From SZUA-547 sp963669315 (GTDB lineage: Bacteria > Pseudomonadota > Alphaproteobacteria > Rhodobacterales > Rhodobacteraceae): a stretch of 64,000 nt of DNA. The translations under genes were made by a program, and so were the position numbers. Shown here piece by piece: positions 8,809 through 16,089 of this stretch; position 1 is the first letter of the stretch; each line of letters begins with the position of its first letter. Below the pieces are notes generated by a model, which saw only the letters and a program-made list of their open reading frames with translations, searched no databases and was not told the DNA's origin. The stretch spans positions 3,100,001-3,164,000 of the forward strand of contig OY770021.1 in the NCBI GenBank assembly GCA_963669315.1, read 5' to 3'.

Positions 8809-9465
8809 TCAGTCGAAATAGGGCAATGCGTCAGCGACGCCCAGGCGGATGTGGTCTTCAAGAACGTTCAGCGCAGTCTTCTTGTCGCGCTTCAGCGTCG
8901 CATCCAAAAGCGCCTTGTGCTCCTGAATCGCTTTCTCGCCCCTGAAAATCATTATAATCATTTGATATCTAAAGTATTTGTCTAGAATGGTATTGTGCAG
9001 GGATAGCACGAGTTTAGAGTTGCAGGCTTGAATCAACGTGTTGTGGAATCCCAGATCATATTTCTTCCACAGCTCTCTATCGGAGTGATCTCCGGCAAGC
9101 ATCTTTTGTTCGACGATTTGAAGCTTGTGATGGGCCGCGACAACTCTTCCTTCCCAGTCGTCGTCTCCGTTGTCGATTGATTTGCTCAACGCGGAACATT
9201 CAAGCAGCCGCCGAATGTCTGCAACTTCAAGCAGATCTTCCTTGGAGATCGGAGAGACGGAGAAGCCCTTCTGATCCTCGGCGTGGACGAAACCTTCGCT
9301 TGCGAGTCGGCTTAGCGTTTCGCGAAGGGTCGTGACGCTCGCATGATAGCGCCCCTTCAGTTCCTGAAGCTTCAGTTTCGCCCCCGGTTCAAGCTGACCG
9401 AAAATGATGTCCCGCTTGATAGATTCGTAGGTGCTGGAGCCTACGGTGGCGATCTGAGTATCCAT
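8809..9465 (-). CDS. GntR family transcriptional regulator (FCD/FadR subfamily), copy 1
   Basis: About 218 residues. The N-terminal winged helix (YESIKRDIIFGQLEPGAKL, then ASVTTLRETLSRLASEG) is followed by an all-helical FCD ligand domain with its Asp/His metal-binding pattern (VADIRRLLE, AAHHKL). FCD regulators bind small carboxylates and repress catabolic operons. It is a close paralogue of the next regulator and lies in the middle of the island. The start is uncertain: the ATG at 9465 places the helix-turn-helix near the N-terminus, as in the paralogue, while the frame extends to a TTG at 9522. Coding on the minus strand, it converges with the citryl-CoA-lyase-like gene across a 170-base gap in which I see nothing notable. 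Confidence 0.87.
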   Translation of the reverse strand: MDTQIATVGSSTYESIKRDIIFGQLEPGAKLKLQELKGRYHASVTTLRETLSRLASEGFVHAEDQKGFSVSPISKEDLLEVADIRRLLECSALSKSIDNGDDDWEGRVVAAHHKLQIVEQKMLAGDHSDRELWKKYDLGFHNTLIQACNSKLVLSLHNTILDKYFRYQMIIMIFRGEKAIQEHKALLDATLKRDKKTALNVLEDHIRLGVADALPYFD

Positions 9466-9548
9466 GACTTCGCTATGTCCGGGTTCAAGGCTACGGTTAG
9501 TGATAAATCCTTTCACAGCCAATCTGGCTGAGATCAGAGTATTGATAG

Positions 9549-9571
9549 GATATTTTCATTATGCTCATATC
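9549..9571. promoter_or_regulatory. Imperfect 23-bp inverted repeat upstream of GntR copy 1
   Basis: GATAT at 9549-9553 and ATATC at 9567-9571 form the outer arms, with an inner CAT/ATG pair symmetric about 9560. It lies upstream of the first GntR gene and resembles the ATATGATATTTTGA word near the second, so autoregulation is a reasonable inference. Confidence 0.4.
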
Positions 9572-9669
9572 TAACTGTCAAATGACTGTCTGGCGTCTCG
9601 AGTCAAGGAGAAAAAAACGCGCAGCGTGCTTTTGGCTCAATCTCCAGCGATATTTACGCGCGGTCTGTT

Positions 9670-9694
9670 AAAAAAGATACGGCAGGCGTCTGCC
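9670..9694 (-). terminator. Weak intrinsic terminator after GntR copy 2
   Basis: Read on the minus strand, GGCAG-ACGC-CTGCC (9681-9694) is followed after four bases by six T residues (9670-9675). It stands just downstream of the stop of the second GntR gene. The stem is only 5 bp, so strength is doubtful. Confidence 0.5.
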
Positions 9695-9735
9695 TCAGCG
9701 GGACCGCAAAAAAGAACCAAAAGGCGAGTGTTGGC

Positions 9736-10404
9736 CTAGACCTTCTGGAAATTCGCCAGTGTGTATTCGACTCCCTGCTCTATGTGGTCGCGCAAAATCG
9801 AGCGAGCTGAGTTGATGTTTCGCTCAAGCGCCGCGTCGCGAAGGGCCAGATGCTCCCCCGCCGTTTCTGCGCCGCGATGTGAATGGTTTAGGACAAGATA
9901 TCTGACATGACGGTCAAAAATCTTGTCGTGGATGTTCAGAAGTTCACGAGAGTGGCACGATTGAATCAGCGCGGTGTGGAACTGCCCGTCGTACACGGTC
10001 CGTTGCTCAAGAGCGGACAAATCGCCGGCGGCGATTCTCTGCTCCATGCGGGAAAGTTTGTGATGAGCGGCGATAACCTGAGCTTCCCATTCGATATTTC
10101 CGGCGCGGATTGATAGTTCGAGCGCGTAGCCCTCCAAAAGAATTCTGGCGTCAGCAACCTCCCTCAACTCGCTTTTGGACGCTGGTGCGACAAAGTAGCC
10201 CCGCTGTTCTTCAGCGACGACAAATCCCTCTGAGATGAGGCGATTGAGTACTTCCCGAATTGTCGTAACCGACGCGCGATACGCCACCTTAAGGGCGTCC
10301 AATTTCAGTTTGCTGGAGGGGGTGAGGAGGCCAAACACGATGTCATGACGCAGCGAAGCATAGACCGCCTCGCCAACCGACAATCCATCTTTTTTTTGAA
10401 ACAC
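9736..10404 (-). CDS. GntR family transcriptional regulator (FCD/FadR subfamily), copy 2
   Basis: 222 residues, paralogous to its neighbour along the whole length (YASLRHDIVFGLLTPSSKL against YESIKRDIIFGQLEPGAKL; ASVTTIREVLNRLISEGFV; VADARILLEGYAL; AAHHKL). Winged helix followed by an FCD domain. I chose the GTG at 10404, which has TGAGG nine bases upstream and gives MFQKKDGLSVGEAVYASL. The open frame continues upstream to 10485, but that would put an operator-like palindrome (10461-10480) inside the gene. It is transcribed divergently from aroQ, so it probably controls that promoter and its own. Two regulators of one family side by side suggest two related effectors or heterodimers. Confidence 0.87.
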   Translation of the reverse strand: MFQKKDGLSVGEAVYASLRHDIVFGLLTPSSKLKLDALKVAYRASVTTIREVLNRLISEGFVVAEEQRGYFVAPASKSELREVADARILLEGYALELSIRAGNIEWEAQVIAAHHKLSRMEQRIAAGDLSALEQRTVYDGQFHTALIQSCHSRELLNIHDKIFDRHVRYLVLNHSHRGAETAGEHLALRDAALERNINSARSILRDHIEQGVEYTLANFQKV

Positions 10405-10460
10405 GTTCAACCTCAGATTTAACAGCAGACCGGATTCATAAGCTCTGCTATACGGAGTTT

Positions 10461-10480
10461 CATATGATATTTTGAATATG
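10461..10480. promoter_or_regulatory. Operator-like inverted repeat between GntR copy 2 and aroQ
   Basis: CATATGATATTTTGAATATG has CATAT/ATATG arms. Its core ATATGATATTTTGA (10462-10475) recurs exactly at 20250-20263 in front of the TIM-barrel/TRAP divergent promoters, which supports a common regulator for both loci. Confidence 0.55.
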
Positions 10481-10530
10481 CACACTTGTATATGGAAACA
10501 TAATGCGTACGATGCGATTTATGTGGTTTA

Positions 10531-10551
10531 CACCATATATCATACACGTGA
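10531..10551. promoter_or_regulatory. ATATATCATA-CACGTGA motif upstream of aroQ
   Basis: A second AT-rich word with a CACGTG core lies 83 bases before the aroQ start. ACACGTGA (10544-10551) is shared, in reverse, with the motif upstream of the 5008 gene (4882-4889). It may be a second operator half or a separate factor's site. Confidence 0.4.
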
Positions 10552-10633
10552 CACGACGCAGAAATTGGTCTATTCGGCCGGTCGGCGCTGGTTGCTTGCG
10601 CGCATTGGGCGCGTAACGCGCACTTACTGACGG

Positions 10634-11089
10634 ATGTCACAGATGAGCAGGCTGATCACAATCATCAATGGACCTAATCTTGACCTTCTCGGCCAACGTG
10701 AGCCCGAAGTTTACGGTTACGACACGCTGGCCGACGTCGAAGCGCAATGCGCGGAAGTCGCGGAAAGCCTTGGTCTGGTCATTGAACAAAAGCAATCGAA
10801 CTACGAGGGCCAGATCGTCGATTGGATTCAGGAGGCTCGCCTGAAATCGGCGGGCGTCATCATCAACGCTGCGGCGTTGACGCATACGTCTATCGCCGTT
10901 CTGGACTCCCTGAACGCCTTCGAAGGCCCGGTCATCGAGATTCATGTCTCGAATATCTACAAGCGGGAAACGTTTCGGCACCACTCCTATGTGTCTCGGC
11001 GCGCGGATGGAGTCATCGCTGGCTTGGGCGTTGAGGGCTACTCTCTTGCGGTTCGCCGTATGGCGACGCTTCTGGCGACCAAAAAATAA
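10634..11089 (+). CDS. aroQ: Type II 3-dehydroquinate dehydratase
   Basis: 151 residues, the usual length of the dodecameric type II enzyme, which interconverts 3-dehydroquinate and 3-dehydroshikimate. Visible features: GPNLDLLGQREPEVYG (catalytic Arg22 and Tyr27 on the mobile loop), HTS from residue 84, EIHVSN with His104, and RHHSYVS. Two usually strict motifs differ: SNHEG reads SNYEG (Tyr57), and NPxAYTH reads NAAALTH (78-84). Substrate preference may therefore be shifted from dehydroquinate. In a catabolic island with shikimate-dehydrogenase-like and dehydratase-like genes it fits a quinate-type route. An alternative ATG at 10643 has CGGA eight bases upstream. Confidence 0.87.
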   Translation: MSQMSRLITIINGPNLDLLGQREPEVYGYDTLADVEAQCAEVAESLGLVIEQKQSNYEGQIVDWIQEARLKSAGVIINAAALTHTSIAVLDSLNAFEGPVIEIHVSNIYKRETFRHHSYVSRRADGVIAGLGVEGYSLAVRRMATLLATKK

Positions 11090-11101
11090 AAGGATCAAAC
11101 T

Positions 11102-12136
11102 ATGACCGTTCGCATCTCCGTAGCCGGCGCCGGCCTGATCGGCCACCGCCACGCCGCAGCGATCGCCGTCGCAAAAGGCGCTACGTTGGCTTCCGTCGTC
11201 GACCCGAGCGAAAACGGCGACAAAGTCGCCAAGCAGTATGGCGTGACGTGTTACCGATCGCTGACGGAGCTGTTCGAAAAAGACAAGCCTGACGGTGTGA
11301 TTGTGGCCACGCCAAACCAGCTGCACGTCGACAATGCTATGGAGTGCGTCGCCGCGGGCGTGCCCGCCATCATCGAAAAGCCGATCGCCGAAGATTTGGA
11401 TGGCGCGGCGCGCATCGTCGAGGCTGGAAAGTCGTCGGGCGTCGCCTTGCTGACCGGCCATCATCGCCGCCACAACGCGCTGATCGCGCGCGCGAAAGAA
11501 ACCATTGAGAATGGCGATCTGGGCCAGATCACCGCGGTTCAGGGAACCACCTGGTTCCGCAAACCGAATGACTACTACAATGTCGAGTGGCGCACCAAGA
11601 AGGGCGGCGGCCCGGTGCTCATCAATATGGTTCACGACATCGACCTGATGCGCCACCTCTGTGGCGAGATCGTCTCGGTCCATTCCATGGAGTCCAACGC
11701 CGCACGCGGGTTCGAGGCCGAAGACACAGCAGTTGTGCTGCTGAAGTTCGACAATGGCGCTCTGGGCACAATGACCGCTTCGGACGCCATTCAGTCGCCA
11801 TGGAGCTGGGAACTGACGGCGCGTGAGAACCCGATGTATCCGGCGACGAACGAGTCCTGCTACCTGATCGGCGGAACCAAGGCGTCGTTGTCGCTGCCCA
11901 ATCTGTCAGTCTGGGGCAGCCCGGCTGATGAGCCAAACTGGTGGGCTCCGATCAGCGAGACCAAGATGATGTTCGATTTTGAAGACCCGCTGATCCGTCA
12001 GATTCGCCAGTTCGCAGCGGTCATTCGCGGTGATGAAGAGCCTCTGGTCCCTGTTGAAGAGGGCCTGAAGAACCAGCGCGTTCTGCAGGCGATTAAGACC
12101 TCCGCCGAAACTGGCCAAACGATTACGCTGGACTGA
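11102..12136 (+). CDS. Gfo/Idh/MocA family NAD(P)-dependent oxidoreductase, copy 1
   Basis: 344 residues. The Rossmann fold starts at residue 4 (ISVAGAGLIGHRHAAAI). The EKP motif (IIEKPIAED, near residue 95) carries the catalytic Lys. The C-terminal domain has GGGPVLINMVHDIDLMRHLCG, with the conserved Asp and His of the active site written here as HDIDLMRH. The family oxidises or epimerises cyclic polyols, sugars and their acids with NAD(P), inositol 2-dehydrogenase being a typical member. It follows aroQ by 12 bases behind an AAAGGATC ribosome-binding site, so it is co-transcribed. Exact substrate unknown; one of three non-identical relatives in this island. Confidence 0.88.
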   Translation: MTVRISVAGAGLIGHRHAAAIAVAKGATLASVVDPSENGDKVAKQYGVTCYRSLTELFEKDKPDGVIVATPNQLHVDNAMECVAAGVPAIIEKPIAEDLDGAARIVEAGKSSGVALLTGHHRRHNALIARAKETIENGDLGQITAVQGTTWFRKPNDYYNVEWRTKKGGGPVLINMVHDIDLMRHLCGEIVSVHSMESNAARGFEAEDTAVVLLKFDNGALGTMTASDAIQSPWSWELTARENPMYPATNESCYLIGGTKASLSLPNLSVWGSPADEPNWWAPISETKMMFDFEDPLIRQIRQFAAVIRGDEEPLVPVEEGLKNQRVLQAIKTSAETGQTITLD

Positions 12137-12167
12137 TATTCAGCCCATCGAATTTTAGAAACGAACA

Positions 12168-12222
12168 GCTCGCGGATGACGGCGCAGATTTCACTGGCGC
12201 ATGTCTCCGCGAGCGCTTTTTT
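12168..12222 (+). terminator. Terminator-like hairpin after the aroQ-Gfo/Idh unit
   Basis: GCTCGCGGA (12168-12176) pairs perfectly with TCCGCGAGC (12206-12214) and is followed by GC and six T residues. The loop is long (29 bases), but the T-run and position 30 bases after a stop fit an intrinsic terminator. The rest of the 12137-12480 gap holds no recognisable gene. Confidence 0.6.
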
Positions 12223-12442
12223 CCCCTCTGGATTTTCATCTGAATTCCATTCCACGCTCTGGTTCCGCTTCCGGGATCGGCCCGCTCGATTCCGGCCTTA
12301 ATCGGCGTCCGAACAGAGGCATTGAGCAAGCTTCAGGGCGTCGCCGACTGCGTCTTTCGCCTTTCTGTGATTGGAAGAATGATACTTTTGATAGATAAGA
12401 GCCAATTCCGCTTAAAATAACTGACAGAACGGATTTGCTACG

Positions 12443-12481
12443 CTTATTTTGGCTCTGACTGAGGATCACGCCAAAAATAAG
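12443..12481. promoter_or_regulatory. Inverted repeat directly before the second Gfo/Idh gene
   Basis: CTTATTTTGGC (12443-12453) and GCCAAAAATAAG (12470-12481) are near-perfect inverted arms differing by one base in length, with a 16-base loop. The repeat abuts the start region of the 12496 gene, so it may be an operator or an RNA stem that affects translation. Confidence 0.45.
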
Positions 12482-12495
12482 TGATGGGGGATTTG

Positions 12496-13647
12496 ATGGA
12501 AAAGTTGCGTGTCGGATTGATCGGATGCGGCGTCATCAGCGACATCTATCTTAAAACCAGCCAGCGGTTCGATATCATCGATATCGTCGCCTGCGGAGGG
12601 CTCGACCTGGATCAGGCGAAGGCGAAGGCGGCGCAGTACGGCATTCCAAAAGCCTGTATGCCGGACGAGATTCTTAGTGATCCGAATATCGACGCAATTC
12701 TGAACCTCACCATTCCGGCGGCGCACGCGCCGATCAGCCTCGCAGCTCTTAACGCGGGCAAGCATGTCTATTCAGAGAAACCCTTTGTGACGACGATTGA
12801 GGATGGAAAAAAAGTCCTCGCGCTGGCGAAAGAGAAGGGACTCTATGTCGGAAACGCGCCGGACACGTTCCTCGGCGGCAGATGGCAAACATGCTGCAAG
12901 CTGCTGGAGGAGGGCGTTATCGGAAAACCTACGGGGGCGGCCGCATTCGTCGGTTCTCACGGCGTCGAACGCCACCACCCAAACCCCGATTTCTACTACA
13001 AGATCGGCGGCGGACCGATGCTTGACCTAGGGCCGTACTACTTGACCGCCATGATCGCTATGCTGGGGCCGATCAAACGGGCCTGCGGCATGTCCAACCG
13101 GATCTCCGACAAGCGGTTGATCGAATCCCAGCCAAGGCATGGCGAATACATCGATGTCGAAGTCGATACGCATGTTCTTGGCATGCTGGAGTTCGAGTCC
13201 GGCGTGGTCGGATCGATCATGATGAGCTTCGATGTCTGGGACTCGCAGACGCCCCGGCTGGAGATCTATGGCGAGAACGGTACGATCTGCATTCCCGATC
13301 CGGACCCGGTTCATGGCCCCAACCTGTTCGAGGGCGAGGTCTGGTACCGGACCCGTGAGACATCGCGCTGGACCTACAAGCCGCGCGTGAAGGGGCTCGA
13401 CAACTGGCAGATCGCCGAGAACACCCATGGCCACAACGTGGATTCCAGAGGGCTGGGCCTTGTGGATCTGGCCTATGCGGCGAGAGACGGGCGTCCCGTC
13501 CGCGCGAGCGGAGAAATGGCCCATCACGTGTTCGAAGTCATGACGGGGATACTGGAATCGCCCGGGGACGGAATGTATCGGGTCATGGAAAGCACATGCG
13601 GCAAACCCGCCATGCTGCCAGAGAACTTCCCAGCCAGCGAAGGCTGA
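12496..13647 (+). CDS. Gfo/Idh/MocA family oxidoreductase, copy 2
   Basis: 383 residues: Rossmann motif VGLIGCGVISDIYL at the N-terminus, then YSEKPFVTT with the EKP active-site motif near residue 100, then GGGPMLDLGPYYLTAMIAML in the C-terminal domain. Its Gly-Pro-Tyr-Tyr version of this segment is typical of Gfo/Idh members acting on bulky sugar or cyclitol substrates. I chose the ATG at 12496 because GGGGGA sits five bases upstream; the frame also allows GTG at 12481 or ATG at 12484. Downstream come the cupin-like protein (21 bases away) and a third family member, forming one unit. Confidence 0.86.
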   Translation: MEKLRVGLIGCGVISDIYLKTSQRFDIIDIVACGGLDLDQAKAKAAQYGIPKACMPDEILSDPNIDAILNLTIPAAHAPISLAALNAGKHVYSEKPFVTTIEDGKKVLALAKEKGLYVGNAPDTFLGGRWQTCCKLLEEGVIGKPTGAAAFVGSHGVERHHPNPDFYYKIGGGPMLDLGPYYLTAMIAMLGPIKRACGMSNRISDKRLIESQPRHGEYIDVEVDTHVLGMLEFESGVVGSIMMSFDVWDSQTPRLEIYGENGTICIPDPDPVHGPNLFEGEVWYRTRETSRWTYKPRVKGLDNWQIAENTHGHNVDSRGLGLVDLAYAARDGRPVRASGEMAHHVFEVMTGILESPGDGMYRVMESTCGKPAMLPENFPASEG

Positions 13648-13668
13648 AGATCAGGCGAGGAAATACAG

Positions 13669-14304
13669 ATGACTGTTGAAACACTGGATTTCGCCGAACC
13701 CTTCTTCACGGTGAAGTACCTATCAGACGAAGACAAATTCACCGTCGGCGATCGGAGCATCATCGTTAACGTCTCGAAGAACCCGATCCTGATCCAGGGT
13801 CAGAAACTGGGGTCTCTCGAGTCGGTGATCGTTGCGGACACCGATATCGAGAACGCGGAGAAAGCCATCGTTATCGAGCGCTTCGCCGACTATCCGGACG
13901 AGCCTGCGTTGTTCGAGCGGGTCAAAAACACCTGGAAGCTGGCCTATGACGTCCGGAAAGAAGACAGGTTAAAAGGCGTCAGCCACTACCTGTCGCCCAA
14001 GGCGCCTGTCGGGGACATCATTCTGAGCATGTACCACTCCGGCTCCGTGCCGCTGAACGTCGGTCTGCACAAAGATCACACTCACGTTCAGTGCAATATC
14101 TACAAAGAGGTGCACACCCAGATCGTCGGCATCGGCAAGATGCAGCAGTGCCGGGAAAAGGACGTCAACACCCTCTATTGGGAAGAGCCGATGGCGCCGG
14201 GCGTCACCCACAAACCGATGTTCGATGAAAACGGGAACTACCCCTGGCATCAGTTTGAGACGACGACCCCGAGCATCTTTATGGCGATTGAAATGCCGGA
14301 GTGA
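13669..14304 (+). CDS. Uncharacterised protein, probable cupin-like fold
   Basis: 211 residues that I do not recognise as a named family. No signal peptide or membrane segment. The C-terminal half contains a run reminiscent of a metal-binding cupin: HKDHTHVQCNIYKEVHTQIVG, split by me here as HKDHTH and EVHTQ, followed by a C-terminal HQFETTTPSIFMAIEMP, which resembles the closing strand of a beta-barrel. Four His residues cluster around 135-160. GAGGAAAT precedes the start. Position between two Gfo/Idh oxidoreductases implies a catabolic enzyme or isomerase step in the same pathway. Function unknown. Confidence 0.75.
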   Translation: MTVETLDFAEPFFTVKYLSDEDKFTVGDRSIIVNVSKNPILIQGQKLGSLESVIVADTDIENAEKAIVIERFADYPDEPALFERVKNTWKLAYDVRKEDRLKGVSHYLSPKAPVGDIILSMYHSGSVPLNVGLHKDHTHVQCNIYKEVHTQIVGIGKMQQCREKDVNTLYWEEPMAPGVTHKPMFDENGNYPWHQFETTTPSIFMAIEMPE

Positions 14305-14405
14305 TCCGGAACGTGAGCGTCACGGGGCGCTTTGCTATTCGAACGATGATCCATGACCGGTCAACTGGCCCAATCCGGTTCCAACTTTTTCGCTGAGGCG
14401 ATGAC

Positions 14406-15608
14406 ATGACAGACAAACTTCTTCCCTCCGAGCTTTCTTTCGACGGCGCTTTTCCACGACTATCCCGGCGGCTTCGCCTTGGCGTCGTTGGAGGAGGCCG
14501 TATCTCGGCCACACAGGCGACCGCCGCGCGCCTCAGCAACTATTGGGAAGTCACGGCCGGCGCACTGTCATCCAGGCCTGACGCCGCAAAAGCGCGCGGC
14601 GCGGAATGGTTCCTGCCCGAAGATCGTTGCTACACCTCTTTTGAGGACATGGCGAAGGCGGAGGCGGCGCGCGCCGATGGCGTCGACGCCGTGATGATCA
14701 CCACACCGAACCACGTTCACTACGAGTCGGCCAAGGCGTTCCTTGAGGCTGGAATCGACGTCCTCTGCGACAAGCCTCTGACGAACGAGGTCTCCGAGGC
14801 GACCGACCTGGTTCGCATCACGAAAGAAACCGGTCAGGTTTTCGGCGTTTGCTACGCCATGTCGGCGTTCCCTATGGTTCGTCAGGCGCGCGAAATCGTG
14901 CAGAGCGGCGCCATTGGCAAGGTTGTGCAGATCCATGCCGAGTTCATGCAGGACTGGATGATCCCGGAAGATATAGGTGACGCGGATCACGTCAAATGGC
15001 GGCTGGACCCGAAGAAGTCCGGATCGACCAGCTGCGTGGGCGATATCGGCACCCATGCCGCGCATCTCTCCAGCTTCATATCGGGCCTGCAGATGACCGA
15101 CCTGCGGGCGGAGTTCCATGTCTGCGGCGCGCCGAAGCCGCTGGAGGATACCGCCTTCATGATGACCCGCTATGAGGGCGACGTTCCCGGCACGCTGATG
15201 TCAACGCGCATCGCCTCGGGCAACCGCGGCGGCCTGCGCGTTCGCATCTTTGGCAGCGAGGGCGGCGTCGAGTGGGATCTGGAGAATTCGGAGTACATGA
15301 AGTTCAATCGGTACGGCGAGCCTGATCGGGTGATTAGCCGCGGACATGGGCATGGCGTCAGCGCCAATGTCGAGCGCCTCGTCCGGTCCGCGCGCGGCTT
15401 TCCTGAAGGGCTGTTCGAGGCCTGGGGCAATCTCTACACCGAGTTCGCCATGGCGGTCGCGGCGCGCAAGGATGGCATCGCGCTGCCGGAGGGCTGGATC
15501 AACTTCCCAACCGTTGAGCAGGGCGCGAAAGGCGTGCGCTTTATCGAGGCGTCGGTGGAATCGAACACCTCGGGCGGTGCCTGGGTCGATTGCCGGCTCG
15601 AGCTCTGA
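14406..15608 (+). CDS. Gfo/Idh/MocA family oxidoreductase, copy 3
   Basis: 400 residues. A 20-residue extension precedes the Rossmann motif LGVVGGGRISATQATAA. The EKP equivalent is DKPLTNE, and the C-terminal active-site stretch is SCVGDIGTHAAHLSSF, with Asp and His as in inositol/scyllo-inositol dehydrogenases and related sugar dehydrogenases. It is the largest and most divergent of the three in the island, so the three probably act on different oxidation positions or intermediates. Start chosen at the ATG 14406, preceded by GAGGCGATG. Followed by a 100-base gap and a remnant ORF. Confidence 0.87.
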   Translation: MTDKLLPSELSFDGAFPRLSRRLRLGVVGGGRISATQATAARLSNYWEVTAGALSSRPDAAKARGAEWFLPEDRCYTSFEDMAKAEAARADGVDAVMITTPNHVHYESAKAFLEAGIDVLCDKPLTNEVSEATDLVRITKETGQVFGVCYAMSAFPMVRQAREIVQSGAIGKVVQIHAEFMQDWMIPEDIGDADHVKWRLDPKKSGSTSCVGDIGTHAAHLSSFISGLQMTDLRAEFHVCGAPKPLEDTAFMMTRYEGDVPGTLMSTRIASGNRGGLRVRIFGSEGGVEWDLENSEYMKFNRYGEPDRVISRGHGHGVSANVERLVRSARGFPEGLFEAWGNLYTEFAMAVAARKDGIALPEGWINFPTVEQGAKGVRFIEASVESNTSGGAWVDCRLEL

Positions 15609-15708
15609 TCCTGAAATCTGCACCAGCGGGAGAGCAGGTCAGGAGGCGCGCTGCGCGTTCGGGCTGTGCTCTCGCCTATGATGTGAAAGACCTTGGGGGA
15701 GAATACAG

Positions 15709-15846
15709 GTGATTACGCGATACGCGATTTTCGAAGGGCGCATTAAGGATGGTAAGACCGAGGAATTCCGTGCCGCGGTGCTGCCGCTCTATTTTGAAGG
15801 GCGGATCCACCACCACCTGACAGAGGCGCATGACTACGAGCTTTAG
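15709..15846 (+). pseudogene. 45-codon ORF, possible internally deleted remnant
   Basis: From a GTG at 15709, preceded by GGGGGAGAATACAG, the frame encodes 45 residues and then TAG. It begins MITRYAIFEGRIKDGKTEEF and ends EGRIHHHLTEAHDYEL. The N-terminus looks like a small ferredoxin-like-fold (Dabb/EthD-type) protein of about 100 residues, and the C-terminus looks like the end of such a protein. The middle seems to be missing in frame between residues 25 and 30. I therefore call it a remnant, though a genuine micro-protein with a good ribosome-binding site cannot be excluded. The 15847-16026 stretch after it holds nothing else I recognise. Confidence 0.45.
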
Positions 15847-16026
15847 GGCGCTCAACTTTTGCGACAGCGCGGTCCGTCGTCGCTCTCGCGTTGGCACGGT
15901 ATGTAAGAGAATGGGGATGGGCGCTGCTGCGCCCCTTTTCTAATTTGGGTTCATCCCAAGTCTGTGAATCAATAGACAGCGGTCCCGCGCGCCGGGTTCA
16001 TTCGCGCATTCAAATATTCCGGCCAC

Positions 16027-16055
16027 AAAAAAAGCGGCCCAGTTTCCCGGGCCGC
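16027..16055 (-). terminator. Intrinsic terminator of the TIM barrel-ALDH-TPP operon
   Basis: On the minus strand GCGGCCC (16049-16055) pairs with GGGCCGC (16034-16040), followed by seven T residues (16027-16033). It lies 35 bases after the stop of the TPP enzyme. A second small stem (GGAGG-GATA-CCTCC) lies between the stop and this hairpin. Confidence 0.8.
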
Positions 16056-16089
16056 CAGTCAGGGAGGTATCCCTCCGATCTAACTCGAT

